A DNA stretch of 64,000 nucleotides from Myrmaecium sp. VS I D KN 1 (lineage: Eukaryota; Ascomycota; Dothideomycetes; Valsariales; Valsariaceae), in the NCBI GenBank assembly GCA_019775845.1, contig JADQAV010000002.1, positions 2,108,001 through 2,172,000 of the forward strand, in the 5' to 3' direction. The notes under the pieces were generated by a model. It did no database searches, was not told where the DNA came from, and saw only the letters and a program-made list of their open reading frames with translations. How positions within the stretch are numbered: the first letter of the stretch is position 1; each line of letters starts with the position of its first letter. Shown in pieces: positions 34,437-47,200 of the stretch. Made by a program: the position numbers and the translations under genes.

Positions 34437-35080
34437 GAGATTCCCGAAACTCGGCGCAGTCGGCTTAGCCCGGAGTGACGCAGGCCCGGCTGGGAAAGAA
34501 AAAAACGTGGGGAACGAAAGGGAGCGGACTTGGGAGGGAAAGAGTGGAGTGGGTTGACCAAGCCGCGGCGAGACAGGGCGAGCCGGACAAGGTTTGGCCC
34601 TGGACGCTGTTTTTGGTGGGTGCTGGGTGTGTGGAGGGTGGGAGAGAGAGGGAAAGAGAGTGTGTGGCCCGGCCTAAGCCCGACGCCAGCAGCGCAAATT
34701 ATCTTTCCCCCATCTTGCGACCGTACGGCGGGTCTGGTCGTGCCAGAACCCTAACGTCAAAGAGAAAAAAAGTCTTCACATGAGAGACGCACCTCACCTC
34801 TCTCTAACCCCCCTTTTCCCCCTTCTTCCGTGGCCGCGCATTCGCTAAAATTCGCTTGTAAGTTTAAAGGGTAGAAAAGTCGAAGGCAGAGCAGAAGGGA
34901 AAAAAAAAGATAACAAAGCTTCCTGCTACGGTTGTCCACACGCCTACCCCATTCACCCACATGAGCCAGAATCCACCACACCATCGAACGGCCACACTAC
35001 CTAACTACTTTATGCTCACGGGGAGCTTGAAGTGTGTGTGTATATACATGTGCGTGTGGGTGTGTCGCAGATGCCACACT

Positions 35081-35092
35081 GTGGGGTGGGGG
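35081..35092 (+). promoter_or_regulatory. candidate CreA sites (SYGGRG) upstream of creA
   Basis: GTGGGGTGGGGG contains GTGGGG, which fits the SYGGRG consensus bound by CreA, about 1.05 kb upstream of the creA start codon. This would fit autoregulation, but six-base sites occur often by chance. Confidence 0.25.
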
Positions 35093-35235
35093 GGAAGGGA
35101 GGATGTTCTGCTCGAAAGGGCCTTTTTTCCTCGGCGGGGCGTGCGCAGTGCTTCAGCTGCAGCCGCGAAATTTGCAAGACGCTCGCTCTCATGGTGCGAT
35201 GATGTGCTTTGTGCCTGCCTACTTGCCTTACCACC

Positions 35236-35285
35236 TGCTTGCTTGCTTGCTGGCTTGCTTGCCTGCCTGCCTGACCGCCTGACCG
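35236..35285 (+). repeat. (CTTG)/(CCTG) tetranucleotide repeat
   Basis: Imperfect GCTT/GCCT tetramers followed by GACC units over about 50 bases, upstream of creA. Confidence 0.8.
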
Positions 35286-38200
35286 ACTCACCGACGGACG
35301 GTGCCCGGCGAGGCGCAGTAGTAGGTACATAAGGCACATAGCAGTACAGTAGCCTGGAGGTCATTCATCAGGTAGACCCCGTCCTTGCGCAGCGGGTAAG
35401 TGCTGGAGGAGAGAAGGGTTATCCCCGGCTTTGTCACACCCACGGCGCCCTCACTCCGTCAAGCCTCGTCGCACGGGGAAAGGGTGGAATAATGGGAGTT
35501 CGCTGGCCCCCGGGATGAGGTCCAGCCGGTCAAGCCTCCTTTGGGCGCAGGGCGAGTCGGGATGGTGGCGGTTGGAGAACGGAGATGGCTTGTAAGTTGT
35601 GGGTGTGGTGGTGGTGCTTGGAGGGATGCAAGGCCGGCTGGTGCTACCGGCCGATAAGTACGGGGGCGGCGAGGTGGATGATGTGGATGGAACGATGCGG
35701 ACAAATGGGGAAGGCCGTGTGGGTGCTGGAAGGGGGGGAGGGGGAGAGGGAGGGGGGAGGAGAAACGCCGAAGAAGGGGCAGCGGAGAGGGGACGATGGG
35801 GGGGCGGCGCCCGGGGGCCTGGAGGCGTCAGTTCTCAGGAGATGCACATGTCGGCCGTATCCTCTTGCGGAAAATGCATGGAGAAACTCACCACCCCCCT
35901 CCTTCTTCTTTTCTTTAAGTAAACTCCTCCTTATCCTCCTCTGCAGCAGTCTTCCCAGACTTCCTTACATACATATGCTGCAAACATGCGTGACCTGCAT
36001 GCGTGACTCTTACGATGCCGTCGTCCTTGGTCACGGTGAATGATCTCTAATACAATACGTTACGTTACGATACAGGATGGATCGGGTGAACCATGCAAAA
36101 CAGGTCCGCCCGCTCGATGTGGGGAAAGGTAGGCTGGCGCCTCGGCGAAACTCCCACTCTGCTTGCTGGCGGACGGGGCGCCGTCGCGAGATAAAACTCT
36201 GCCCCCTCCGGCCCCAGCGAGTTTTTTTGATTGCGGACGGGTGGACGGTGGTCGGCCCACGGCCCACGGCTGCCAGGCGTCCTCAGCACGCTGGGGTTTC
36301 CCGTTCGGCACGCCAGATCTTGGGCGGCCATCCCGATGCCGATGCCACTCACCGGGTGGAGCGGTTGTGGTGGGTGGGTGGGAGGAGGTGGAGGGAGTGG
36401 AGGGCGGTCGTTTTGCTGGGAGCGCATAACGTTACCCCTACGAACCACCTTTTACCGCACTTTTTGAGGTTTTTGCATGTGCTGGCTAGCGGCACTCTGC
36501 TACAGGACGACAGTCTTCCAAAGTCTCTCAGGGCTGCAGACGCTTTCTCTGTATAGGCACCAGCAGACCGCGCGGGAAGTGAAACACCAGTGGCCGCCGG
36601 GGTTCCCGTAGCAAGACTGTGGGGGTTGTGGTCTCTGACAGATGCTGCCTCGTTCCTCAGAGCGCTTATCGCGAGCTGGTCACGCTCAGAAGCTGTCTGA
36701 GATTTGCTGGATGTGGAGTTGCGGAGGAGCCGCCCAGCTCGGTAGGTCTCTTCCTATCTATCAACCACACAGCGCCATGGCGACCAGATAGTAAGAACTC
36801 CTACCTAGTACGTCGTGTTGTAGTACACCAAGCTGCGAAGATAAGGCATTCCCCGCTGCGAGAGCGCCCCAGACCGACTGAGCCAGATTGCTCAGCTACC
36901 ACGGTCGGCATGCAATCAAACGCAAGGAGAGGTCGGGACCAGAAGTGAAGTGATCGATGGCGATCCCCACACTTCGATATGGCGAATGATCCCCTCTCGG
37001 AATCCGGGGCTCGGGCGAGAACAGTTGCGGTTGTTATACCCCGCCGACATCGGGTACAGGACAGCACGCAGGGAGGTCACGTTCGTTTCCTCGCGTACTG
37101 CCCGCCTGGAGTGACAGGTGAGAGACCTGTCGTCGTCGTTGTTATATGCTGTATTAGGAGTCTTGGTTTCAGCTTCGGTACGCCCTTGGTTAGACTGGTA
37201 CCCGGTGAGGCGGCCAACAAGCAGTAACACGGCAGACGGGGCAAGGGAAAAGACGGTCACGGTGAGTTCTCACGCGGGTAACACTGGCGCCCGGAGCTTT
37301 TCTTTCTCGGGACGGTTTGGCAGCGAATACAGGTACTAGCCAGCTGTTCGCTGAGTTCCAGTGAGTGCAAGATACGGAGGGGAGTCTTGACGCCAGGTTT
37401 CTTTCCATGAAGATACGGTCCCTGAGCGCTGCACCCACCCCCCGGTTGACTGCCCTATCTGCTGCCGCCTGCTTCCCTGGTACCCTGTCGTACCGGGGGA
37501 CGTCAGCTCACATCCGTCGATGACAGTGCATCCAATTGTCCTCCCCATACCGTATCTCTGGGGCAAAATTCATCCGGTGGCTTGCTCGACGCCAATGAGT
37601 CGTGGGCGTTTTCTGGCGGAAGGAAGGAAGATGTGGGGGTTGACTTTGCGGAGGAGCGCATCTGGCTGGAGACATGCCGCGCCGTCGATCCTGGGGAAAA
37701 GTCGACCCCTGTGCCCTGCCCGGTACGATACGGAGGGTAATCGGAGGCGCCAGGCTACATGCATCACGTATCTCTCTTCTTTTGTCAGAATGTCGCCTGG
37801 GGGTGCCGCTGGGCGGGTGCGTGTTTTCGCGCGGTTTGCATCGCCCACAGAATGCAAAGCATTCTTGAAAACCGTTCTGCAGGTCGAGTTGACTACCGTA
37901 GGCTTTCTGCAAATTCATCCTTACGTCCGGCTGGAGCATTGCCAAGCCCATGACGGTTATCACCCAGCCGACGTTGTGAAATCTACATGTCTCAAATCTA
38001 ACTCGAAGATATCATTTCGATGGACATGGCATCATCTTGCGGTCAGGCCGCATGTCCGCCCACCATCATTCACAGCCTTGCTCGCGCGCCCTCGAAACGG
38101 GAGACACACACGGGCGGCTACCCGCCTCCAAAACGAGCATGCTGCTGCAATGGCCCGCAGTCAGGAGACTCTCCCCCATCATGGCACTCTGAATCATCTG

Positions 38201-41200
38201 CACGTCCTTTTGCGCGAGCCCCGGATCTCCCCTCCGCCCCCAGAAGGAGCTCCTTCCCCGGCATGGCATTCCACGAACTCCCAGCGACGAGTAGCACGGG
38301 GATCTCGTCAAACCCCTCTCCAGAGGCGCTCAGGTCGCTGAAGCCACATCGTTTACCCCGAGCGTGATCGCGCGGCCAACCAGCTCCGGACGGGTGTTGC
38401 GATGACGAGGGCCAGAAGAGGAACTTGAACGTGCACGACTCAGAATCCGCTTCACAGCCACATCAGTAAGGCAACAGAGGACAAGGCCAGGTCGAAAAAG
38501 GATGGGATGGGGCGATGGTCATGGCTATGCTGCTTACATACATCAACTGGGGAGACTGGAGAATGGGTTTCTCGGGACCCCGAGTGTACGAGAAGATGGT
38601 GTTTGCGCGGGGATTCACAACAATGACGGGGTACATGTGTATCTCAGCGATGCCAAAAGTGTACTCTCCAGATGGGGAAAAGGGCGGGCTGGGTTCGATT
38701 TCCGCCAATCGGGGGGGGGTTTAACCGTCGATACTATTCCCGTTGGCACCGCCGGCCGGCTCAGGGAAAACTCCGCTGGAGGGTCGGGCGCTAGAGAAGG
38801 GGAGGCCCCACCGCAGGTTTCTGCGAGGCTTCTAGAGCAGTGGGGGAGGCTAGTGAGCTCTCCGGTGGCTGTCTCCGCCCTTGGAGCTGGACGGGAGTCC
38901 TCCGGCGCCTTGCCTCCACTGACTTGCGCGGTCCCTCCCCCTCCATCCAGACCGACCCGCAAATCCGCACGTCGTATCGGCCAGGCCCCGCCTCCCTCGG
39001 CCTCTAGGAAGCTGTGGGAGTGCCGCAAACTCCGACCTTCCCCCAGCGGAGGCCCGCACCGGGTAATCTCGGGATGCCCAACTGCCGAGCCCTCACCTCC
39101 CACCAACGACACCAACACCAACACCACCAACCAACCCCCATCACCACCTACCGTGGCCATATCACCTCACCACCCCCCGCCCCAAGCTGTTTCATAATCA
39201 CCCAAACCAGAGGTCCCTCTCTATTTATTACTCGCGGGGAGCCTCCCGATGCAAGCTGCAAGGCACCCTTATGGTGTTGATTGCGGCAAACGTGCCTGGG
39301 GTTACGGATCCAGGTTCCTCCAGCTTCGATCCACGAAACCCCCCCGCGAGCTGCGCGATGGCGAATCCGGGACGATGCAGCGTGCATATATCGTATGGTC
39401 TCGGTCTGTAAGCAGTGCTATAGGTGTGATGCTCCTAATTTGTTGTGAACCGTAATCTCTTCGCTTTCGCAGCCACCCCGGTATTATGCTCTCTCCAGGA
39501 TGTGGCGCGAGCATCTCATCATCTTCATGCTACCGGGCCGGATCCGGTTTCGGCAAGGACACAGTGTTCTGAGGAGGAGCAAGACACTCGCTCCTCTGCT
39601 CTCTTTTACCCGAGATATCTCATATCAGTTCCCCACAGCTAATCCCTCCGCAGTGCCTCCGTCCAATCGACGGGCCAGCACCCAACACGCAGTTTGCTAT
39701 CGCACCAACATTTGGCATTGACACAACCTCGCTTTGACCCCTCTGCTGAGATGCAACACTCCCTGAATGATGTATCCACCAGGAATCCTACCATCACCTG
39801 CTCTTACTCACGCACATGTGGGCGAGATTACACTCGATTGAGATCTGAAAAGTGCATCTTTGATCAACGGTATGATGGCTTTCGGTCTACCGTGCACTTT
39901 CTTTCCCCCTATTTCGAGCCTATTTCGACGTGACAAGATTGTGCCGTTAAGCTGATGGGTAACAGCGCTGGCTGCACATGCAAATATGCAACAGTGGCCT
40001 GTGGGGTCGGCGATCGTGGGGGAATGGCCGAGGCGGGGATCGCGATTTCAGCGCACTCCCTATCATCCGTCTTCCTCTCGTCCTTGCGCTTCGCATCCGT
40101 CGCGTTATCTATGATTCGTTCTCACTCTATTTTCTCCTTCCGGAAAGCCGTCCTTTGTTCCGTTCCTGGATGATTCTCGAACTGCTCTCCGATCCTTTCG
40201 TGCTTGTTTTTCCGTCTACCCCCCCGATGGTGGTCTCCTTAAACCCTTGGTACAGCGCCGATGCCTTTACCCAGGGCTTTTTCTATAGTGCACTTTTGTG
40301 TCGATCTGCTGCGATGATCTGCCTCCATTGCACGGAATGGACCGCACCAGCGACCACCCACCACACTGCTGTGCATCAAGTCTCCTCCATTGGCCTGAGT
40401 ACAGTGATGGAGGGGAAGACCGGACACACCGTACCCCTTTTCCAGCTGCACTAATCTACCCTATTTCTGTTGCTCTGCTGCTTCACATGCGCAAAACATA
40501 CACCACGCGGGCCTTCGGTCTTTTGCATGTGCACTCGCCAGGCGGCGGGGCTGCCATCGACAGCGCATGAGCAGCGTGGTCTCCGCACGCATTTCATTTC
40601 ATCTCCGTTCTATCGCCGAGCTGACAGGAAAGTGAGGCTTCTCCTGGTCTCTCCTCACTTGTCCCCGCGAGGGGAGAGCTACTACATCCCCAGTATGAGC
40701 GAGCGGCGGCTGTGGTGTGGAGAAAGGGAGAAGAGAGGGGTCTAGCGGGATCAAGCATGCCCACGAGGGGTAACATCGCCAGCTGGTCCTCTCCGCACTG
40801 AGCGGATAATTTGCTCATGGCTAGGTGAATGCTGTAAGACGCTAGAGACAAGCTGGAGTACCCCATACGGAGTAAGGTGGCATCGCGGACGGGGCATGGC
40901 GCTGTCGATTCACTACATACTCACTACATACTTAGCCATTGCTTGTTCTTCGATTATTGGGGTCCAAGGCGACAGCACCTCCCCGCCCTTCTCTCCCGAA
41001 GAGCGCCGAAATTGTCCTCCTACGCGGGTCCGCGGGATCCGTATTCGCCCGCCGGGACTATGGCCCGTCTCCATTGTGGTTGTTAGGTAAGGCAGCTTCA
41101 AGGCTGAACTCTTGATGTTAGCGATCCAGCGCGAATGAGCCATGGAGAAGAATGTGCTTGTATGACTTCGGCTTCTTGACAGACCGCCAGCTTCTGAAAT

Positions 41201-42572
41201 GTCGACAGTTTCTGTTAATGTCATCTCTTTTCTCTCTACGTTTTGTGCTACGTACGGACGTTCATCTCTTGGAGTCTTGCGTTGATACATCCCCGCCTTC
41301 TCCCGTCCTCTCTGTTCTTGATCAGACTTGAACGTCTCTGGAAACACCGCCTTCTGTCGCATTGCCCTACAGGCACAAGCTATCCAGTTCCGCCAGAGAG
41401 GAATCATCTTATACGGCTAGCTGAACAGTCCGCATAACTTCGCAACGATATTTTTCCCTAGCGGCGGCGGCGAACATATGTCCACCGAAGCAAGAGAGCT
41501 GCTCCGTCTGCCAACATACCCCCGCCGTACGTGAGGTACCTACAGTACAGTCCGAGTTTTTCCACCTCATCTCCAACCCCTGGCACCCTTCGGAATCCCC
41601 AAGAGCCGTCGAAGCTTTTCCGCCATGCGAGTGACCGTAACCCCCACCCCGGACCCCAAAACCTCCCCCACACTGTGGAGAAGACGTTTTGTGCCGTGCA
41701 TGGCGGGCGGGAAGGATGTCGGGGTTGATGCGGGCCCTTCCCTTTCCCCCGGAAATGGAAGGGGGAAACCCGGGTATACCCTGATTATGGGGAGACCGTG
41801 GGGTGATGTCGGCGCGGGAGTGTCTTGAGACAGATAGACGGATAGGTAGGTAGATCGGTAGGTGGGCTTGGGTGAAACGGATTGCTTGTGGGTGGTACTG
41901 TTGCAGGTAATGTATGAGGTGAATGCTAGCTGTTTTACTAGGAGTTCTCTTGTGGTTTCTGCGTCCGATGGACGGTTGTTGCTTTTTTATTTGATTTTTT
42001 TCCTTTCTTGCTGTCGTTTGACGATGTACTTTTACTGCGGATTTTCTTCTTATTCCGTCCTCCTGTGATCCATCATAATATTTTGTTTCGTGGTGAGGCA
42101 TGGTAGGTTCTTGCTGGTTTGCGACCTCACACACACTCTCTCTCTTTTATTTCATTTATTTTGATTCACTTCCTCTCTAGGTACTTTCCTCCGAGAGAGG
42201 TGGGTGTGATAGCTATGTTACCAACGGCGAGCAACGCTCTTCCCAGACCGAGGACTCGCCCGACAGACTTCCTTTCCTCTGTATCGGTCCTACGTTCGAC
42301 TGGGTGCAACGAGGTGCTCAGTCATATTCCCACCATCTCTCCGGGCGCTTTCATCCAACTCAGCCAGACTGAGATGATCTTGGATTGACTCCGCTGTTAG
42401 ATTGCAACGTGCTATAGAGCAGGATCTAGTTCCTTAAGCCCTTTGCTCAATCCCCATAAAGGTATCTTCCATCACTCTCCTCTCTCCATGGCCCGTGTTC
42501 CCGTTCTGTACCTGTCCGTCGACCGATGCAAATTGCCACTATGCAAAAACACCAAACCCACTCCGTCGCCGT

Positions 42573-43396
42573 TCAGCGAAAATTTGCGAACTGCCGGTCC
42601 GAAACCGTGCCCACGGCAGCTGTCCGACCGCCGCACCCCTCGACGACGACCGCACTCGCACGACTCACGATCCTGTTCTCCTTGCCGAGCCGGCGGAACG
42701 CATCGCGCTGCAGGGCGGCGCGGACCCGCTGCAGCTCCGTCACCTTCTGCCGGACCGTCTCCTTGAACGCCCGGTTGGCCGCGTCCGAGGGCGGGTGGTT
42801 GGACGCGTTCCGGATCTGCTTTTCGGACGGGATGCGGATGCCGTGTCCGTCCCCGGGTCCTGGCCTCTTCTGCGCCATCGTGGTTGTGGTCGTCGGCGCC
42901 GACCGATCGGAGGACTGGGAGCTCGACCTTTCCGTCGTGTGCACCCTCACCGTCTTCGCTACCTCCGGTGCGGCGAGGCTGATGTAGGCGTACGTGCAGG
43001 TCCGCGCGGATGGCCACGTTGGCGCGCGGGGTGGGAGCGGAACGCGGGAGGTGGATTTCGTGTCAGCGGGTTGTGCGCTGCTTGGTGCCGCTGGCCTTCC
43101 ATCTCGGTCGTTGAGGCCATCGAGCGCGTGCGTGGGGTGGTTAGGGGTGTTGATATCGGCGGGAGTGCTGACATCGGCTGTGCTCCATGGCGAACTGGGC
43201 GATTCCCAATCTTCTTCTTCCAGTGATATGCCACCGTCCGAGTAGGAGTCTGTGGATGCATCCGATGCGGTGTCGTCGACTAGACGGTTTGTTAGTCCTG
43301 CTGTAGAGAGGGATGTAGCGGCATGCGGGCAGTTGCTGTGGGTGTTCGACGTTACTCACATTCGGCCTGGTGGTAGCTGTAGTCGTCCGAATCCAT
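42573..43396 (-). CDS. hypothetical protein with short C-terminal coiled coil
   Basis: Exons (minus) 43396-43360 and 43279-42573 give 247 aa. The first exon encodes MDSDDYSYHQAE; the intron (GTGAGTAACG...CGTCTAG) is 80 nt. Exon 2 stays open for 235 codons through an acidic Ser/Asp-rich part (SDGGISLEEEDWESPSS) and a Pro/Thr-rich linker. It ends in a basic helical segment, FKETVRQKVTELQRVRAALQ, that could form a coiled coil. The end is uncertain: a possible GTGAGT donor lies after GKENRI, so another exon may replace the last 30 residues. I recognise no family. The long stopless frame with a good intron supports a real gene. It is divergent from HRQ1. Confidence 0.5.
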
Positions 43397-44271
43397 GACC
43401 GCGAAGTATATTTGTCGATGTGACTGTGCGGCAGGGCGGTCGAGGAGAAAGTAAGACGACGTAGCTCACATGCCCGACGAACTGAGGAAGACTCTGCGTG
43501 AAGAGAAGGGGAGAGAAGAGAAGAGACGAGGGTGACGGATGGATGAGCAGGCCGTTGCGGTGACCGACAAATGAAGTAGAACATGGAAAGGCAGAAGTAC
43601 TCGAACAGCTCAAATCTATTGTTCTACTGACATACGCAAACTGACGTGTGCGACAACCTTGAACGAGACTAAAGAAGACAAACTGCGTCGGCGCTTATAT
43701 GTGTTCAATCCGATCAGGACGAACGACGCCCAGTTAGGGTGAGAGTTTTGGCAGTATGAGATGCATGCCAGTGGGAAGGAACTCGTCTCGTCAGGTCCGG
43801 ACGTCTAAGGCACCGTAACGTGTTCAAAGGGCTACCTAATGTGTCGCCCACGACATTGCATGCTGGTAGATGTTCAACTAGGACTTGAAGTACTTGAAGT
43901 ACAGCAGTTTCATATGCCCAGCAACGGTAACACGATAGCGGAGAGGACATGCAAAAGGACGTGTTACCACGAACTTGCATTTATGTTTGCTAGGGGGTGG
44001 TTGAGATAGGTTGCTGACATAATCATACCCCGTGACTACGCGCAGCCGTGTTCTCCTTTCATCCACCCTGGGTGAAGCATTCAACATCGTCCGATAGGTA
44101 CTCATGATCGTATTTGATTCGGTGGATATAAACACAGGAACTGCTGGACAGGCCAACGCGGTTGTAGCAGATGTCTTCATCCTTCCGATGAACCCGTTTT
44201 CTCTGTGCGGCGTTATCGCTCGCCACCGTCCTTCAACCTAGATCACCGCCTTCCTCTCATTGATCTTGACC
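43397..44271. promoter_or_regulatory. shared divergent promoter region, hypothetical gene / HRQ1
   Basis: 875 bases between divergent start codons. No gene or clear element seen beyond ordinary mixed-composition sequence. Confidence 0.4.
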
Positions 44272-47200
44272 ATGCCGAGGTTGCAAGGGGCAAGTGTCTC
44301 GAATAAAGTCATTGGCAAAAGAAAGAGAAAGGGCACGCCCGTCGAGACGCCGGCTGATGCCCAAGCGGTCTCTGAGATTGGGATATATGCCGCTTCAGCA
44401 GGCGCGACGACGACCTCGATACCAACAAAGACTCAGGATGGCGGCAAGAAGCCACGCCGAACAACCAAAGCTAAAGATGGGTCGACCAAACCTGGCCTTA
44501 TCCGGAGCGGATCCTTGACCGTAGTGGAATCGTCAATACCGTGGCCGGATCACTTCGTGAAATTGAACCAGGTATATAAGGCGATCAACCTGGTGTATAC
44601 CTTCTGTTGCACGAGGAAGCATTTTGCGACCACGTTCGACAACATCAAGTCTACTGTGGAAGGGAACATCAAGAGAGAGCTTCTGATCAGCGATATAGCG
44701 CAAATCAAGGCGCTTGTACCCAACATTATCAATTTCGTCTACGTTGACGAAGCCCTACTCCAGGTCAACCTGACGGGCTCGAATGAAAGTGCGTCAGGGA
44801 GAAGAGCCAGGGAATTCGAGATTGCTGAACCGCAACAAGACCAGGATGGGAAAGAGGTGCTCCTATTCGAGTTTGTGGACGGTGATCTGAAGCGGCAGGT
44901 GAAAGACCCGAAGACAGGCCAGCCAACCAAAGTAACGCGTACCCTGCGCCAGGAGGATGTGAAGATGCCCGTCTTCAGCCAGAAACAGATGATGAACCTC
45001 ATCGAGAAACGGAACTTGAAGTTTACCTCTGCCGTGAACGCGTTCCTCAATCAATGTGCTGAAGATCACACAGATCCTGTCGCAAAGATCCAAGGGGAAC
45101 ATGGAATGTACATTCCCGAGCCGTCTGCTAGTAGACCTTCAACTCCTGGTCCCGAGCGGCGGTCTAAGCTCCCAGCAACGATCCCCAGGGAACGAAAATC
45201 CATTCCAGAGATTCTTGAAGAGATCAAGACTCTCGAATGGTATACCGGCCAAATCGTGCCGGACGGACACAGAGTGTTCGATCCCCAAGAACCCGTATAT
45301 GGCGACCTCAATTTTCAGTTGTCCCAAAATATGGTTAACGCTCTATACAATACCCGCGGGATAACACAACTGTATGCACATCAGGCGGAAGCGATCAACA
45401 ACCTTTTCGACGGCAATAACGTCATCGTATCGACTTCTACAAGCTCCGGCAAGTCTCTTATATATCAAATCCCGGTGCTCCACGAGCTGGAGAAGGACCA
45501 TAGCACCAGGGCCATGTATATCTTCCCGACAAAGGCGCTAGCGCAAGACCAAAGGCGAAGTCTGAAAGAGTTGCTAAGGTTTATGGAGGGACTCGAGGAT
45601 ATTGTCGTCGAGACTTTCGACGGAGATACACCCATGTCCGAGCGAGAGTACATCAGAGAGGAAGGTAGGATCATTTTTACTAACCCAGACATGCTCCACA
45701 TCACCATCTTGCCGCAGGAGGAAGCTTGGAGGACATTCTTGAAAAATCTCAGATTTGTCGTCGTGGATGAGCTGCACGTCTACAATGGCTTGTTCGGTGC
45801 TCACGTAGCCTTCATCATGCGCCGACTCCGGAGGATCTGCGCTGCGGTGGGCAACCACAACGTCAAGTTTATTTCGTGCTCCGCTACCGTGGCGAACCCG
45901 GAAGAGCACATGAAAACCATATTTGGCCTAGACGAGGTGAAAATGACGGATTTTGATGGCTCCCCGTCCGGACGCAAGGAGTTTTTATGCTGGAACACCC
46001 CTTTCAAAGACCCCGGCGACCCTACATCCGGCCGAGGAGATAGCATGGCAGAATCTGCGAAGCTCTTCTGTCAGCTCATACTCCGTGGCGTCAGAGTGAT
46101 CGCCTTCTGCCGGGTTAGGAAGCAGTGCGAAGCTCTGATGGCTGCCATCAAGACAGAACTGATGAATCTGGAGCGGCCGGAGGAAATCGCTAGGGTGATG
46201 AGCTACCGCGGGGGCTACACTCCCCAAGACCGTCGGCAGATTGAGAAAGAGATGTTCGATGGCAAGCTGATGGGGATTGTTGCCACGAATGCCCTTGAGC
46301 TGGGGGTTGATATCGGCTCATTGGACGCTGTCATCACCGTGGGTTTCCCCTACACCATCGCGAACCTTCGTCAGCAGAGCGGCCGTGCCGGGCGACGGAA
46401 CAAGGACTCCCTTTCCGTCCTCTTGGGCGACAGCTTCCCGGTGGACCAATACTACATGCAGAATCCGGACGAGATATTCACGCGACCGAACGCCGAACTT
46501 CAAGTGGATCTGGAAAATATCCTCGTCCTGGAAGGCCACGTCCAATGCGCTGCGCACGAGATGCCTGTCAAGCCGGAAGATGACGCCAAGTACTTCGGCC
46601 CACTGCTTCCGAAGGTCGCCCAAGAACGGTTAAGGGGGGACGAATTTGGCTTCTATCATTGCAACGAGCGCTTCCTTCCGCGGCCCTCCCAGCACGTCGC
46701 CATCCGGGACACCGAAGAGGACCACTTCGCCATCATTGACACGACACACAACCGGAACGCGGTCCTGGAAGAGCTCGAGGCCTCCCGCGCCTTCTTCACC
46801 ATCTACGAGGGCGGCATCTTCCTGCACCAGGGCAACAAGTACCTCGTCAAGGAGTTCTCCCAGGACCGCATGCTCGCCAAGGTGGAGCGCGTCAAGGTCG
46901 ACTGGACGACCCAGCAGCGCGACTACACGGACGTCGACCCGGTCGAGACGGAAGCGATCCGGCGCATCGCCGGCTCCCGCTCCCGCGCCTTCTACGGCCC
47001 CATCCGGATCCGCCAGGTCGTCTTCGGCTTCTTCAAGGTGGACGCGCGGCGGCGCATCCTGGACGCCGTCGAGGTGGACAACCCGCCCATCGAGCTGTTC
47101 AGCAAGGGCATGTGGCTGGACGTGCCGAAGCGCGCGCTCGACATCCTCAACGAGCGCCGCCTCCACGTCGCCGGCGCGATCCACGCGGCCGAGCACGCGG

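Larger units (their letters stand above)
34037..42572. other. 8.5 kb gene-poor region upstream of creA
   Basis: No reading frame here has convincing coding character or recognisable domains; those over 100 codons are rich in Arg, Pro and His and have no consistent codon bias. The first 0.8 kb (to about 34.8 kb) is probably creA leader and promoter. Simple repeats occur (for example 35236-35285). The rest may be regulatory DNA, non-coding RNA or a decayed gene. I found no tRNA or transposon ends. Confidence 0.5.

Noticed and set aside
37520-38341. 273-codon plus-strand frame upstream of creA
   Set aside because: Arg/Pro/His-rich, no domain, no codon bias, no supporting intron; probably chance.
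39978-40454. 158-codon plus-strand frame
   Set aside because: Leu/Ser/Cys-rich sequence without domain; ends and starts do not fit a gene, and neighbouring frames are equally open.
34037-42572. Possible transposon or RIP-mutated repeat
   Set aside because: No terminal repeats, no transposase or reverse-transcriptase fragments, and composition is not the AT-rich pattern expected from RIP.
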